Below, piece by piece: positions 1 through 7,500 of a DNA stretch of 12,801 bases. Source of the DNA: Candidatus Nomurabacteria bacterium. Its GTDB lineage: Bacteria > Patescibacteriota > Minisyncoccia > Phycocordibacterales > UBA9973. The stretch's first letter is position 1. Every line of letters begins with the position of its first letter. The stretch covers positions 1 through 12,801 of the forward strand of contig JADZEV010000038.1 in NCBI GenBank assembly GCA_020850295.1, given 5' to 3'. The notes beneath the pieces were generated by a model. That model saw nothing but the letters and a program-made list of their open reading frames with translations. It was not told where the DNA came from and made no database searches. The translations under genes were made by a program, and so were the position numbers.

Positions 1-87
1 AGATATTTCCCCCTCAGCGCCCGCTTTTATAAGATTTATAGAAAAAAATATAGAAACTAATACTAATAAAAATAAGACTTTTTTCAT
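1..87 (-). CDS. Secreted protein of unknown function, N-terminal fragment (3' end beyond window)
   Basis: The ATG at 87-85 opens a frame that stays open to the window edge and gives 29 residues. It begins M-K-K, followed by a hydrophobic run of about 17 residues (positions 4-20) rich in Leu, Val, Ile and Phe. An A-G-A/E segment at 22-25 fits signal peptidase I. This is a typical Sec signal peptide, so the product is probably exported like several others in the cluster. The start lies 20 bp after the stop of the Ig-like gene and has a TACAAT hexamer 9 nt upstream. There is no Shine-Dalgarno sequence. The mature domain is outside the window, so no function can be given. From context it is probably another extracellular component of the secretion-like locus. 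Confidence 0.75.
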   Translation of the reverse strand, partial: MKKVLFLLVLVSIFFSINLIKAGAEGEIS

Positions 88-96
88 TATGTTTAT

Positions 97-102
97 ATTG
101 TA
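97..102 (-). promoter_or_regulatory. -10-like hexamer TACAAT before the leftmost secreted gene
   Basis: Read on the minus strand, TACAAT lies 9 nt upstream of the ATG at 87, in the 20-bp gap after the preceding stop codon. A 4-of-6 match to the -35 element (TTCATA) lies 17 nt further upstream, inside the end of the Ig-like gene. The geometry would place a transcription start at or next to the ATG. AT-rich DNA makes chance hexamers common; support comes from the same arrangement at other starts in the window. Confidence 0.4.
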
Positions 103-107
103 CTATG

Positions 108-1049
108 TTAGAAATGAAGTATGAAAGTTTTAGACAGTTGTTGTAACCGCTCTTTTATAGAGGTAATTGTCGTATTTATAGAACTTTCTCCACCTTCTTC
201 TGGTCTGGTTATAGAGAGTTCTTGTATTGAGCTTGTCCCGATAAAAGACTGCTCTCCGAGCTTAAATCCTATAGATAAACTATTTTCTAATGAATTTGAA
301 AAGCTGAAATTAAATGGCTCTGCCCGGAGTGTAACACCAGGAAGATTAACATAAACATCTTTTAAAGATCCATTTGTATAGTCTATGAAACCATTACTTT
401 TTTGATACATGACAATGTTTGGATCTCTTAGAGAAATACTTGTACTTCCACTACCAGAGAAACCACCGTTACTAATAGCAACAGAGAAGTTTTCGTTAGA
501 GCTCAAAACATCTGTCTTTATAGAAATACTGTTTTTATTTGTTCCTGATTGGTTTAGTACAGCATCTCCGTTGTATTGCCATTTATAAGAGAGCGTTTTT
601 GGTGCAGTTATACTTGGTATTGCTGCTACTTTTATTCTGGCCCCAACAGAAGGAAGTGCCTTACCTTTATAAAATGGTGGTGTATAAGAGTCACTAGCCT
701 CCCAGACCATATCCACACTAGCAGATCGAATTATTAAGCTAGATTCAGCAAAGCCTTCATTCCCAGAAGCGCTAACTGAAATGACGCTTGTACTACTTGA
801 GCTTGGCGCAGTGAATGATACCGTTGTTTTTCCTGTGCCAACATCTATAACTTTGTTGTTGTATTTCCAGGTAATGGTTGCAAAAGAAAGATCCATACTA
901 AAACTCTGAACAGTGGCTCTTACTTGCTCACCTGGTTTTGGTTCAGAAGGAGCAATAGATATGTTAATGTCCTGAGGCAGAATTTGTGCCCAAGAAGCTG
1001 TTGTTACTAAAATCGTAAAAATTATAGACAATAATAAGGTTCTTATCAT
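108..1049 (-). CDS. Secreted Ig-like/PKD-like beta-sandwich protein
   Basis: This 313-aa protein starts with a Sec signal peptide: hydrophobic residues 4-18, with likely cleavage S-W-A/Q after residue 21. The rest is rich in Ser, Thr, Gly and alternating hydrophobics and reads as beta-sandwich repeats. One runs at about 28-108, with P-x-P-G-E near 37-41 and the core Trp in T-W-K-Y at 60-63. A second runs at about 112-207, containing V-W-E-A, Y-T-P-P-F-Y-K-G-K-A-L-P-S and Y-K-W-Q-Y. A possible third runs at about 210-282. The Y-T-P-P-F-Y-K-G-K block resembles a secreted family I associate with CPR genomes (from memory). A short amphipathic C-terminal helix follows. There are no cysteines and no LPxTG anchor. 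The gene begins 30 bp after virB4 with its own -10-like hexamer. It is probably an extracellular or adhesive component; the ligand is unknown. Confidence 0.7.
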   Translation of the reverse strand: MIRTLLLSIIFTILVTTASWAQILPQDINISIAPSEPKPGEQVRATVQSFSMDLSFATITWKYNNKVIDVGTGKTTVSFTAPSSSSTSVISVSASGNEGFAESSLIIRSASVDMVWEASDSYTPPFYKGKALPSVGARIKVAAIPSITAPKTLSYKWQYNGDAVLNQSGTNKNSISIKTDVLSSNENFSVAISNGGFSGSGSTSISLRDPNIVMYQKSNGFIDYTNGSLKDVYVNLPGVTLRAEPFNFSFSNSLENSLSIGFKLGEQSFIGTSSIQELSITRPEEGGESSINTTITSIKERLQQLSKTFILHF

Positions 1050-1057
1050 GTATTTAT

Positions 1058-1063
1058 ATTATA
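1058..1063 (-). promoter_or_regulatory. -10 hexamer TATAAT before the Ig-like gene
   Basis: A perfect TATAAT on the minus strand, 8 nt upstream of the ATG at 1049, occupies most of the 30-bp gap between virB4 and this gene. No good -35 element is seen at 16-18 nt. There is no Shine-Dalgarno-like purine tract. A transcript starting 6-8 nt after the hexamer would begin at the initiation codon. Confidence 0.5.
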
Positions 1064-1079
1064 CACTGACTTTGCTCGT

Positions 1080-2909
1080 TTAAAGTTGACCGTGCTGTTC
1101 TTGGAATTCTTGCTTAGCTCTTTTTATAGAAAGCACTTGCGAAGGGTCAGAAGTTATTATTTGATCTTCTGTATAAGAAGCTATGATTTTAATAGCTACA
1201 TGTTTTAATCCAGCAAAGAAAATTCCTTCACCAACACCAGATTCTAAGAGTAGATATTTTTCTTCGTCAGTTAAGTTAAATGTTTTTTGAAGTACATCCA
1301 TAGTACTTGGAGACTGTTTTAGTAATAGCTGTATAGAAGAGTTCGTAATAATTGGTACACCATAAGGGCTTTTCATGAAATCCCCCACATCTTGAGTGAT
1401 AGTACAAAGACCTAGAAAATATTTTCTACCTCGTTTAGCAATAGAGTATAAGAAAGATGCAGTATCATCACTTTTCATCATCCACCAGGCCTCGTCTACC
1501 ACCAAGAGTCTTTTCCTAAGGTCTTTTCTAACCGCATTCCAAATAAAGTGGGTCACTATGTACATAGCAGCAGGTTTTAAATCGTCTTCCATGTCTCGCA
1601 CTGAGAAAACCACAAATTTTTTATTGATGTCGACATTGGTTGGCTGGTTGATAAAGCTCGCCCAAGAACCTTTTGTGTATTTTGAAAGCCTGGTTATGAT
1701 TGATTCGCTACCCTCCATACCACCTAGTACCATTTCAAAATCAGAAAGAAGCGGAGGCTCTATTGTTGCAAAGTCACTATCAGCACTTATATCTTTTAGG
1801 GCATAAGTTTCTGTTATTGCCCTATCTATTATAGAGTCTTCTTCTGGAGTTAATCCTCCAAGCATTATACGGAAAAGCCCCACCAAATTTATGATGTTGC
1901 TACGCAATACATCAGCCGGAGCTTCGTCTTCTCTAGGTTTTGGTAAGTCGAAAGGATTGATATGGTGATCAGAAGAAAGTGAAATATTAAAATATCTTCC
2001 ACCTATTGCTTCGGCTAAATATTCATACTCTCTTTCGGGATCGATGACAATAACATCAGTATCAAACATCAGCGTTCTGATAATTTCGAGTTTGGTAGCA
2101 TAACTCTTACCAGCACCGGACTTAGCAAATATTATTGAGTTGTAGTTCTCAAGAGAAAATCTATCAAAAATAACCAAAGACGAGTTGTGTCTATTTACTC
2201 CATACAAAATACCGGTTTCAGAGGTAAGGTCGAAAGATACAAAAGGAAATAAGCTAGAGAGTGGTTCAGAATTTAGTTTCTGGGTAACCCTAAGGGTGTC
2301 TTTACCAAGTGGTGCAACAGTTTTAAAACCATCTTCTTGTTGAAAGAGTGTTGGTTTTATATAAACAAGTTTAGCTTCAAGAATAGATCTTATCTCACTT
2401 TCGGTTCTGAAAAGATCGTTATCATTTTCTGCATAGATACTTATATAAAGACCAACAGAGAACATCTTTTCTTGAGCTTGAGTTAAGTTGTCTCGCAGTT
2501 CTTCTAGGTCCTGATAAGCAGTGTCGAGCATTGGGTCACGGACAAGACCTTTTTGTTGTCTAACCATTATCTGACTTTCAACCTCGGCAATCTTTTTTTG
2601 GAATTGTTTTAGAAGTTGAGAAGTTTCTATTGGTTCTATAAAAATAGAGACATCAAAAACCTTATCCAGGTTTATGATTGGCGTAAACCAGTTGTCATTT
2701 AAATATCTTGGATAAGAAATAACGAAAAATGTTCTAACTGTTTTATCCCCTATACGAATAGCCTTAGAGGTTATTTCTATAGCTGAAGGTGCAATGTTGT
2801 CAGCAAGTTCCATTGTTGCCCAAGAATAAGCCTCTTGTGGAAGGATAGGAAGACTTTTTTCACCAGAAGATGATTGTTTTGATTTGGGCTTGGAGCTAAA
2901 GAGTCCCAT
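1080..2909 (-). CDS. virB4: VirB4/TraC-family type IV secretion ATPase (C-terminal and motor part)
   Basis: This 609-aa protein is the cytoplasmic ATPase that powers type IV secretion machines. A Walker A loop A-K-S-G-A-G-K-S lies at 262-269, and a Walker B motif with the catalytic pair V-V-D-E at 470-473, followed by A-W-W-M-M. Further VirB4/TraC motifs are V-I-V-I-D-P-E-R-E-Y at 286-295, H-H-I-N-P-F at 315-320, A-K-R-G-R-K at 491-496 and T-I-T-Q-D at 503-507. Residues 1-250 carry the second part of the VirB4 N-domain with a coiled-coil stretch at about 97-150. At 609 aa it is shorter than a typical VirB4 of about 800 aa; the missing part is the preceding 210-aa gene. The start is fixed by an in-frame TGA upstream with no ATG, GTG or TTG between. 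A TATACT hexamer lies 10 nt before the ATG. All nucleotide-binding motifs look intact, so an active ATPase is expected. Confidence 0.93.
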   Translation of the reverse strand: MGLFSSKPKSKQSSSGEKSLPILPQEAYSWATMELADNIAPSAIEITSKAIRIGDKTVRTFFVISYPRYLNDNWFTPIINLDKVFDVSIFIEPIETSQLLKQFQKKIAEVESQIMVRQQKGLVRDPMLDTAYQDLEELRDNLTQAQEKMFSVGLYISIYAENDNDLFRTESEIRSILEAKLVYIKPTLFQQEDGFKTVAPLGKDTLRVTQKLNSEPLSSLFPFVSFDLTSETGILYGVNRHNSSLVIFDRFSLENYNSIIFAKSGAGKSYATKLEIIRTLMFDTDVIVIDPEREYEYLAEAIGGRYFNISLSSDHHINPFDLPKPREDEAPADVLRSNIINLVGLFRIMLGGLTPEEDSIIDRAITETYALKDISADSDFATIEPPLLSDFEMVLGGMEGSESIITRLSKYTKGSWASFINQPTNVDINKKFVVFSVRDMEDDLKPAAMYIVTHFIWNAVRKDLRKRLLVVDEAWWMMKSDDTASFLYSIAKRGRKYFLGLCTITQDVGDFMKSPYGVPIITNSSIQLLLKQSPSTMDVLQKTFNLTDEEKYLLLESGVGEGIFFAGLKHVAIKIIASYTEDQIITSDPSQVLSIKRAKQEFQEQHGQL

Positions 2910-2919
2910 ACTGATGATT

Positions 2920-2925
2920 AGTATA
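2920..2925 (-). promoter_or_regulatory. -10-like hexamer TATACT before virB4
   Basis: TATACT on the minus strand lies 10 nt upstream of the virB4 ATG, inside the longest gap in the window (62 bp, 2910-2971). No Shine-Dalgarno sequence is seen. The nearest TTGA-type -35 candidate is about 27 nt away, too far for a normal spacer. The remainder of the gap is AT-rich with a T6 run and no hairpin. This may allow virB4 to be transcribed separately from the genes upstream. Confidence 0.4.
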
Positions 2926-2971
2926 CTACACAGAACACATAAAAGGTTAAAAAATCAAGTTAATACAAATA

Positions 2972-3604
2972 TTATTCTGCTGCGTGAGATGTTGTTTCTC
3001 CTGGATTAAATGTTTTATACAGAAGCTCAATAACTTCTTGGGTTCCAAGTTGGGCCACACGAAGACCTAGTCTCGATAAGCCTTGTTCAACAACACTAAC
3101 TCTTTGTTCAAGCTGAGTCCTCTCCTCTTCAAAGTTTGCTGTTAGGTCTGCTGTTGTTTGTTTTTTGCCAAAAAAAGACAGTACCTTCCCTAGGCCACCT
3201 GTTTGGTTAACAACTGGAGGTGTATAAGGTATGACTACAAAAAATGATTTACGCATAACATTTACCTGTTCGGTAAAACTTCTTATGAACTGTATGTATT
3301 CTTGGGTCTGTACCCGCAAGAGAGACTCTTTTTGTTCTCTTAATCTGTTTTCTAAAGATAAAATGTAGGGCCTTACATCATATCTTCGAGACTGAATGAC
3401 TATCTGAACTGGGAAGTCTAGTGTATTTAAGAAGCTTTGAAATTGAGCAAGTGTCGCCCTTTGCTCATCATACGATTTCAAGGAAAGATTAATAGAAGAA
3501 ACCAAAACAACAGTCGCCAAAGTCTCGTCCTTCATAACGACTATACCGTCACGAACTTCTTTTACAGGAACAAATTGTTGGGTTGGACTACTTGATGGTG
3601 CCAT
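2972..3604 (-). CDS. TraC-like protein: VirB4 N-terminal domain as a separate gene
   Basis: This 210-aa soluble protein resembles the N-terminal portion of TraC/VirB4 ATPases. Diagnostic stretches are V-K-E-V-R-D-G-I-V-V-M-K-D at 14-26, V-S-S-I-N-L-S-L-K-S-Y-D-E-Q at 35-48, F-L-N-T-L-D-F-P-V-Q-I at 58-68 and F-F-V-V-I-P-Y at 121-127. A helical region at 154-200 ends L-Y-K-T-F-N-P. It has no Walker motifs, so it cannot be an ATPase alone. With the 609-aa protein downstream it totals 819 residues, about one complete VirB4. The two reading frames differ and are separated by 62 bp, each with its own start, so this is a true two-gene arrangement rather than one stop mutation. It begins 5 bp after the PrgI stop without a Shine-Dalgarno or -10 hexamer, implying translational coupling. 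It probably binds the VirB4 motor and PrgI at the membrane. Confidence 0.85.
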   Translation of the reverse strand: MAPSSSPTQQFVPVKEVRDGIVVMKDETLATVVLVSSINLSLKSYDEQRATLAQFQSFLNTLDFPVQIVIQSRRYDVRPYILSLENRLREQKESLLRVQTQEYIQFIRSFTEQVNVMRKSFFVVIPYTPPVVNQTGGLGKVLSFFGKKQTTADLTANFEEERTQLEQRVSVVEQGLSRLGLRVAQLGTQEVIELLYKTFNPGETTSHAAE

Positions 3605-3609
3605 AATAA

Positions 3610-4002
3610 TTACTTTTTAGGATCAATAACATCTAAACTCCAAGATAGTGTTTTGAGCTTACTCTCAGATAGTGTAGCACGCAAAGGGGCTTGTTCTTCC
3701 TTATTGTTTTTTCTAACCTTTGGCTCTTGTTTTTTCCAAAGATAAAGGCGGCTCTTTGTATAGTATCTTATAAAAGATTCAAGGATGTGAGAAAAAGGTT
3801 TCTCATTTATTTTTACAAAAGTAAGAGCCAAGGACAATCCTATCAACGCTGGTGTCAGGACTAGTGCCAATATTGTAGGTAAAACTTTTACAGAGATATA
3901 AGCAAGTCCTGCTCCACCTGCCAAATAAGCAAATTGTCTAAACGATAAATTTCCAACAACTTTATCTTCAATATCTATAAATTGAGGTACTTTAAACTGC
4001 AT
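3610..4002 (-). CDS. PrgI family protein (VirB3-like inner-membrane subunit)
   Basis: This 130-aa protein has the standard PrgI layout. A short N-terminal stretch reads Q-F-K-V-P-Q-F-I-D-I-E-D-K-V-V-G-N-L-S at 2-20, then F-R-Q-F at 21-24. Two closely spaced membrane helices follow at about 24-41 and 43-63. The tail contains K-P-F at 68-70 and Y-Y-T-K-S-R-L-Y-L-W-K-K at 80-91, the usual end of the conserved part. PrgI proteins take the VirB3 role in type IV systems of Gram-positive and other monoderm-like bacteria and are usually encoded directly before VirB4, as here. The last 40 residues are charged and poorly conserved. An extended -10 (TGCTATACT) precedes the ATG by 6 nt, and the TraC-like gene follows after 5 bp. 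The identification is firm; the partners are inferred from family and gene order. Confidence 0.92.
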   Translation of the reverse strand: MQFKVPQFIDIEDKVVGNLSFRQFAYLAGGAGLAYISVKVLPTILALVLTPALIGLSLALTFVKINEKPFSHILESFIRYYTKSRLYLWKKQEPKVRKNNKEEQAPLRATLSESKLKTLSWSLDVIDPKK

Positions 4003-4008
4003 GCTTAT

Positions 4009-4017
4009 AGTATAGCA
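4009..4017 (-). promoter_or_regulatory. Extended -10 promoter element TGCTATACT before the PrgI gene
   Basis: On the minus strand the 9-mer TGCTATACT matches the extended -10 pattern TGnTATAAT with one change. It ends 6 nt before the ATG at 4002, inside a 30-bp gap. It is the best promoter-like signal in the window because the TGn extension removes the need for a -35 box. Transcription would begin on or beside the initiation codon, giving a leaderless PrgI-TraC-like transcript that might continue into virB4. Confidence 0.55.
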
Positions 4018-4032
4018 AGAAGTTTCGAAGAA

Positions 4033-4578
4033 TTAGTCTTTGTCAGGTATTTCTCTGTACGGATCTATCGATGGTTTTACAATATTTTGACTTTGTGTAG
4101 ATTCACCCGAAGATTTTTCTAAAGAATAATCTCTTTTTACAGGAGCTATTTTAACACTTTGAGACAAGCGTTCTTTTATGGATTCAAGCGCTTGAGCTGG
4201 AGAAGGAGCAAATGAAGTTGTTTCTTGGTCTGATTCTTCTTTTTTTTCTAGCTCAAAAATCTCCTCTGTTTTTTGAATTGATGGTTCTATAAAATAGTAA
4301 AACACATATGAAAGTAGTTCTGTTTTCTTTTCTTCATCTAATACTATTTTTTCTACAGATTCTTCTACTTTAGATTCAGTTATAGTTTTAGTTAGACTGC
4401 CAAAAATAATATCGTTTATAATACTTTTTTGCTCATCTGATAAAGAGAACTTTTTTTGCAAAGCGTTTAATATGTTTTGGTATGTATCACTCCACAAAAA
4501 AGATCGGACTTCTTCTGGTGTATTTGCTAAAGCATTTTCAAACTTTTCTATATCAAATTGTTTTTTTTGATCATCCAT
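4033..4578 (-). CDS. Conserved hypothetical acidic helical protein of the secretion locus
   Basis: This 181-aa soluble protein has no signal peptide or membrane helix. Residues 8-105 look like a compact all-helical domain (T-P-E-E-V-R-S-F-L-W at 20-29; a helix with Y-V-F-Y-Y-F near 90-95). This resembles, from memory, a small helical domain family common in CPR genomes. Residues 106-165 are acidic and low-complexity, likely disordered. The C-terminus ends D-P-Y-R-E-I-P-D-K-D at 172-181, a short tail that looks like a peptide-binding motif. The gene starts 2 bp after the VirB6-like stop and sits between the VirB6-like and PrgI genes, so translational coupling is very likely. A weak purine tract (GAGAG) lies upstream and there is no -10 hexamer. 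It could be a cytoplasmic adaptor or chaperone for the membrane complex; that role is inferred from position only. Confidence 0.7.
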   Translation of the reverse strand: MDDQKKQFDIEKFENALANTPEEVRSFLWSDTYQNILNALQKKFSLSDEQKSIINDIIFGSLTKTITESKVEESVEKIVLDEEKKTELLSYVFYYFIEPSIQKTEEIFELEKKEESDQETTSFAPSPAQALESIKERLSQSVKIAPVKRDYSLEKSSGESTQSQNIVKPSIDPYREIPDKD

Positions 4579-4580
4579 AT

Positions 4581-7500
4581 TTATTTACTCTCTTTTTCTT
4601 CTTCTTTTTTAATATTGTTTTCTGTATCTGCTCGATTTTTCCAAAGATTTTCGTACTCATCATGGTTGTCTTTAGCACGCTTGCGATCTACAGAAGCAGC
4701 CTTTACTTCTGCTTCTGTTGCGGCACCTCTTTTATACTTATCAGATATGTCTTTAAACTTTGTGTCCTGGAAATCCATTTCTGCTCTTAATTGTTCAACC
4801 CTAGATTTAACGTACTCTTTTTGTTTATCAAGATCGTGATCATCAATATTTATATCAGCAGCAGTTTTTCCTGTAGCTAGTGCAATAGCTTCTTTCAACT
4901 TTTGATTTAGACTATCTAAATTGTTTCTATACTGATCAATTTTACTAGTTTTGCCTTTCCCTTTACTGTAATCTTTTATATATTTTTTTGTTACAGCGTC
5001 GAGAGCTTCTTGTTCAAATTTTATCCTCTCTGCCATCACAGACCCAAAAGCCCCGCTTATTCCAGCCCCAAGTAATCCCAAACCAGCACCAAATTGTGCA
5101 CCCAAACTCCCTCCTCCCAGACCTCCAAGTGTCCACAACCATTTTCTCTGTTTGCCATCTTTCATCCAGAAAGAATCATTACGAAGGGTTTCCGCATAGT
5201 CTCTGCGAATAGCGTTTGTAAGATCTTTTGTGCCTTCAACCTTTCCATAAGTTTTCTTTAGATCATCAGTTTTTTCTTTGTAAGATTTTTTATATTCATC
5301 AGTCTCTCTTATTTTATCTCTCTTTGTCTTATCTTCGTTTATCTCTTCTATTGTTTGAAGCTGTAGTTTCTGAATATCTTTCATCTCAGACTGGCTTTTG
5401 GTTAAGGATTTTTTCTCAGCAATTAGATCCTTTTTAGCTTGCTCCATTTCTTTGTCAGATAATTTATTTGTTGTTTTTAAGTCAGCTTCAAGATCATCAA
5501 TTTTCTTTTGTGATTTTTTAACATCTTCTTTCAGTTGCTTTTCTTTATCAGAAGAAGCCTTAAAGCTTGCGTCAGTCTTGTTTAAATAGTCTTTCATAGT
5601 ATCGTTTCCTATCTTTGCATCAGAGATTTCTTTCCAAAGCTTTTTAGACTGTTCATCATTTAGATAACTGAATTTTATATTCTCTATTTCGTCTTTTAGT
5701 TCTTTTTGTCTTCTTTCTTGCCTACCAATATATCCACCATCAGTATCTTTTGTTCCTAGTCCAAGCAAATTAGATAATTTATCTTTTGTACTTATTCCCA
5801 TCTGGTTATAAACAGCATTGTTTTGTGCTAATTGTCCTAGTCTTGTATTTCTTGCATCCCAGCTTGAATTTTGTGTCCAGTTTAGTGCTCTGTTTATTAG
5901 CCTTGAACTTCTACTAGCCCTTGTTCCATTACTAGCAGCCCTACCAACATCTATCGCTGCCCTCCTGCCTAACCTTGTTCGTCCAAGATATCTTCCTACT
6001 CTTGAGCCAAAGCGACTACCAGCATAAGCCAGTCCACCGCTTGTTACTCCTATCGCCGCACCACCAACAAGGCCGGTTGCTTTTGTTGCAAAATTTTGCA
6101 CCATCTCCCCGTATTTGCCGGCTAGATTTTTAGCGATACCAACGCCCTGAGAGATAAGTCCGTAGATTATAAGCATAGGGATTACAACATAGAGGGCTGC
6201 TTCGAAAAAGTTTGAAGTATTTTGATTTAAGCCAAGTCCGTTTATAAAATCAGCTTTTAGAAAAGCACTTATTATATATAAGAAAAATACAAATATTGGG
6301 GCTAGAAGTGCATAATTGGTCAGATCTTTCCACCAGGAACCATAATTTAGAGTCGGAATTTTACTAACCAAAGGAACATTTCCACGTGATAAGAACGCAA
6401 AAGGAGAAAAAATCATTGCAACATATAGGCCTATAACCCTACCAACGAACATGAAAGCTGTTTTCCAGAACATCATTGCTGTACCGAAAGCTATCATTGC
6501 CATTATTAAAGCTATCAATCCAAAGTACGCTGCGTATTCCGTGTCGGAACGGGAGAGACCTTCTGTGTTTAAGGAGCCATCTCCTGGATTATTATTAAAA
6601 TTTCCATTAATATTTTGTGCTGAATTAAAGTCTCCTTGAGAGCCGTCTGTTGCAGCATCAGGGTTAAATTCTGGAGCACTCGGTGTATTTAGTAGATTTG
6701 CGTTCTGTATTATTTTCTGAGGATTAAAACTAGAAATAATTGATTCAGAAATTGGTTTAAACCCCCCTGGTCCACTATCGCTAACGCACTCACCAAAATC
6801 ATCTTTTTGACAAACTTCAATTTGGTTATAAAAGAGCCTTGCGGTGATGTTCGACATATCTATGACTATACGCGTAGCAAAAAGGCTGAAGTTTATAATC
6901 AGAGCATTGATAATAAGTGTCGGTATAACCTTTTTATAGGAAACATTTGAAGTACTAAATACCGCAGCAAGTCCGCTGTATATCATTATAATTATGAAAA
7001 ATATGTTGGATATATCTCTCACAAGCTGCCATCCTGTTTGCACAAAGTTGTGTCTATATGATTCATCTGATAATGAGTAGCCTATAAAGAAATCAAAAAT
7101 TTGACCCAAAAGCCAAGCAAGCCAAGCAATAGGTTTAAACACTAGATAGTAAAAAACATTACTAATGCAGGCCATAAAGGACCCTGAACCTGGACCCCAG
7201 CCGTTTAATATGTGACATTGTGGCATTACACTACCTGTGTATGCTGTAGAAACAACACCGGAGTTTATATTTTGTTCGGCATCTATATTTGCAGCTTCTT
7301 GTGTTTTTGGAAGCTTGGAGCTCAGGTCTATTGTTTCACCTATTTTATAAGCAGCTTCTTTGTCACAAAGATTAAATGGATACTCTATGCCATGATCACC
7401 ATCTATCTTATTAGAATCGTTAGGATCATTTTTATACTCATATTTACCGTCGGTTGTAAAATACTCTACCCTGATACCGTCTCTAGGTGAATACCTACCG

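Noticed and set aside
1396..1806. Plus-strand reading frame of 136 codons
   Set aside because: It lies wholly inside virB4 opposite the region with the Walker B motif, whose minus-strand coding is beyond doubt.
2910..2971. virB4 broken by a single frameshift or a recoded stop codon
   Set aside because: The two frames differ, there are 62 bp of non-coding-like DNA between them, an in-frame TGA lies upstream of the virB4 ATG, and that ATG has its own -10-like hexamer. A two-gene arrangement explains this better, though read support cannot be checked here.
4561..4568. Slippage site at the A8 run near the start of the 181-aa gene
   Set aside because: The run encodes Lys-Lys in a lysine/glutamine-rich start and no useful alternative frame follows. 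AT-rich composition explains it.
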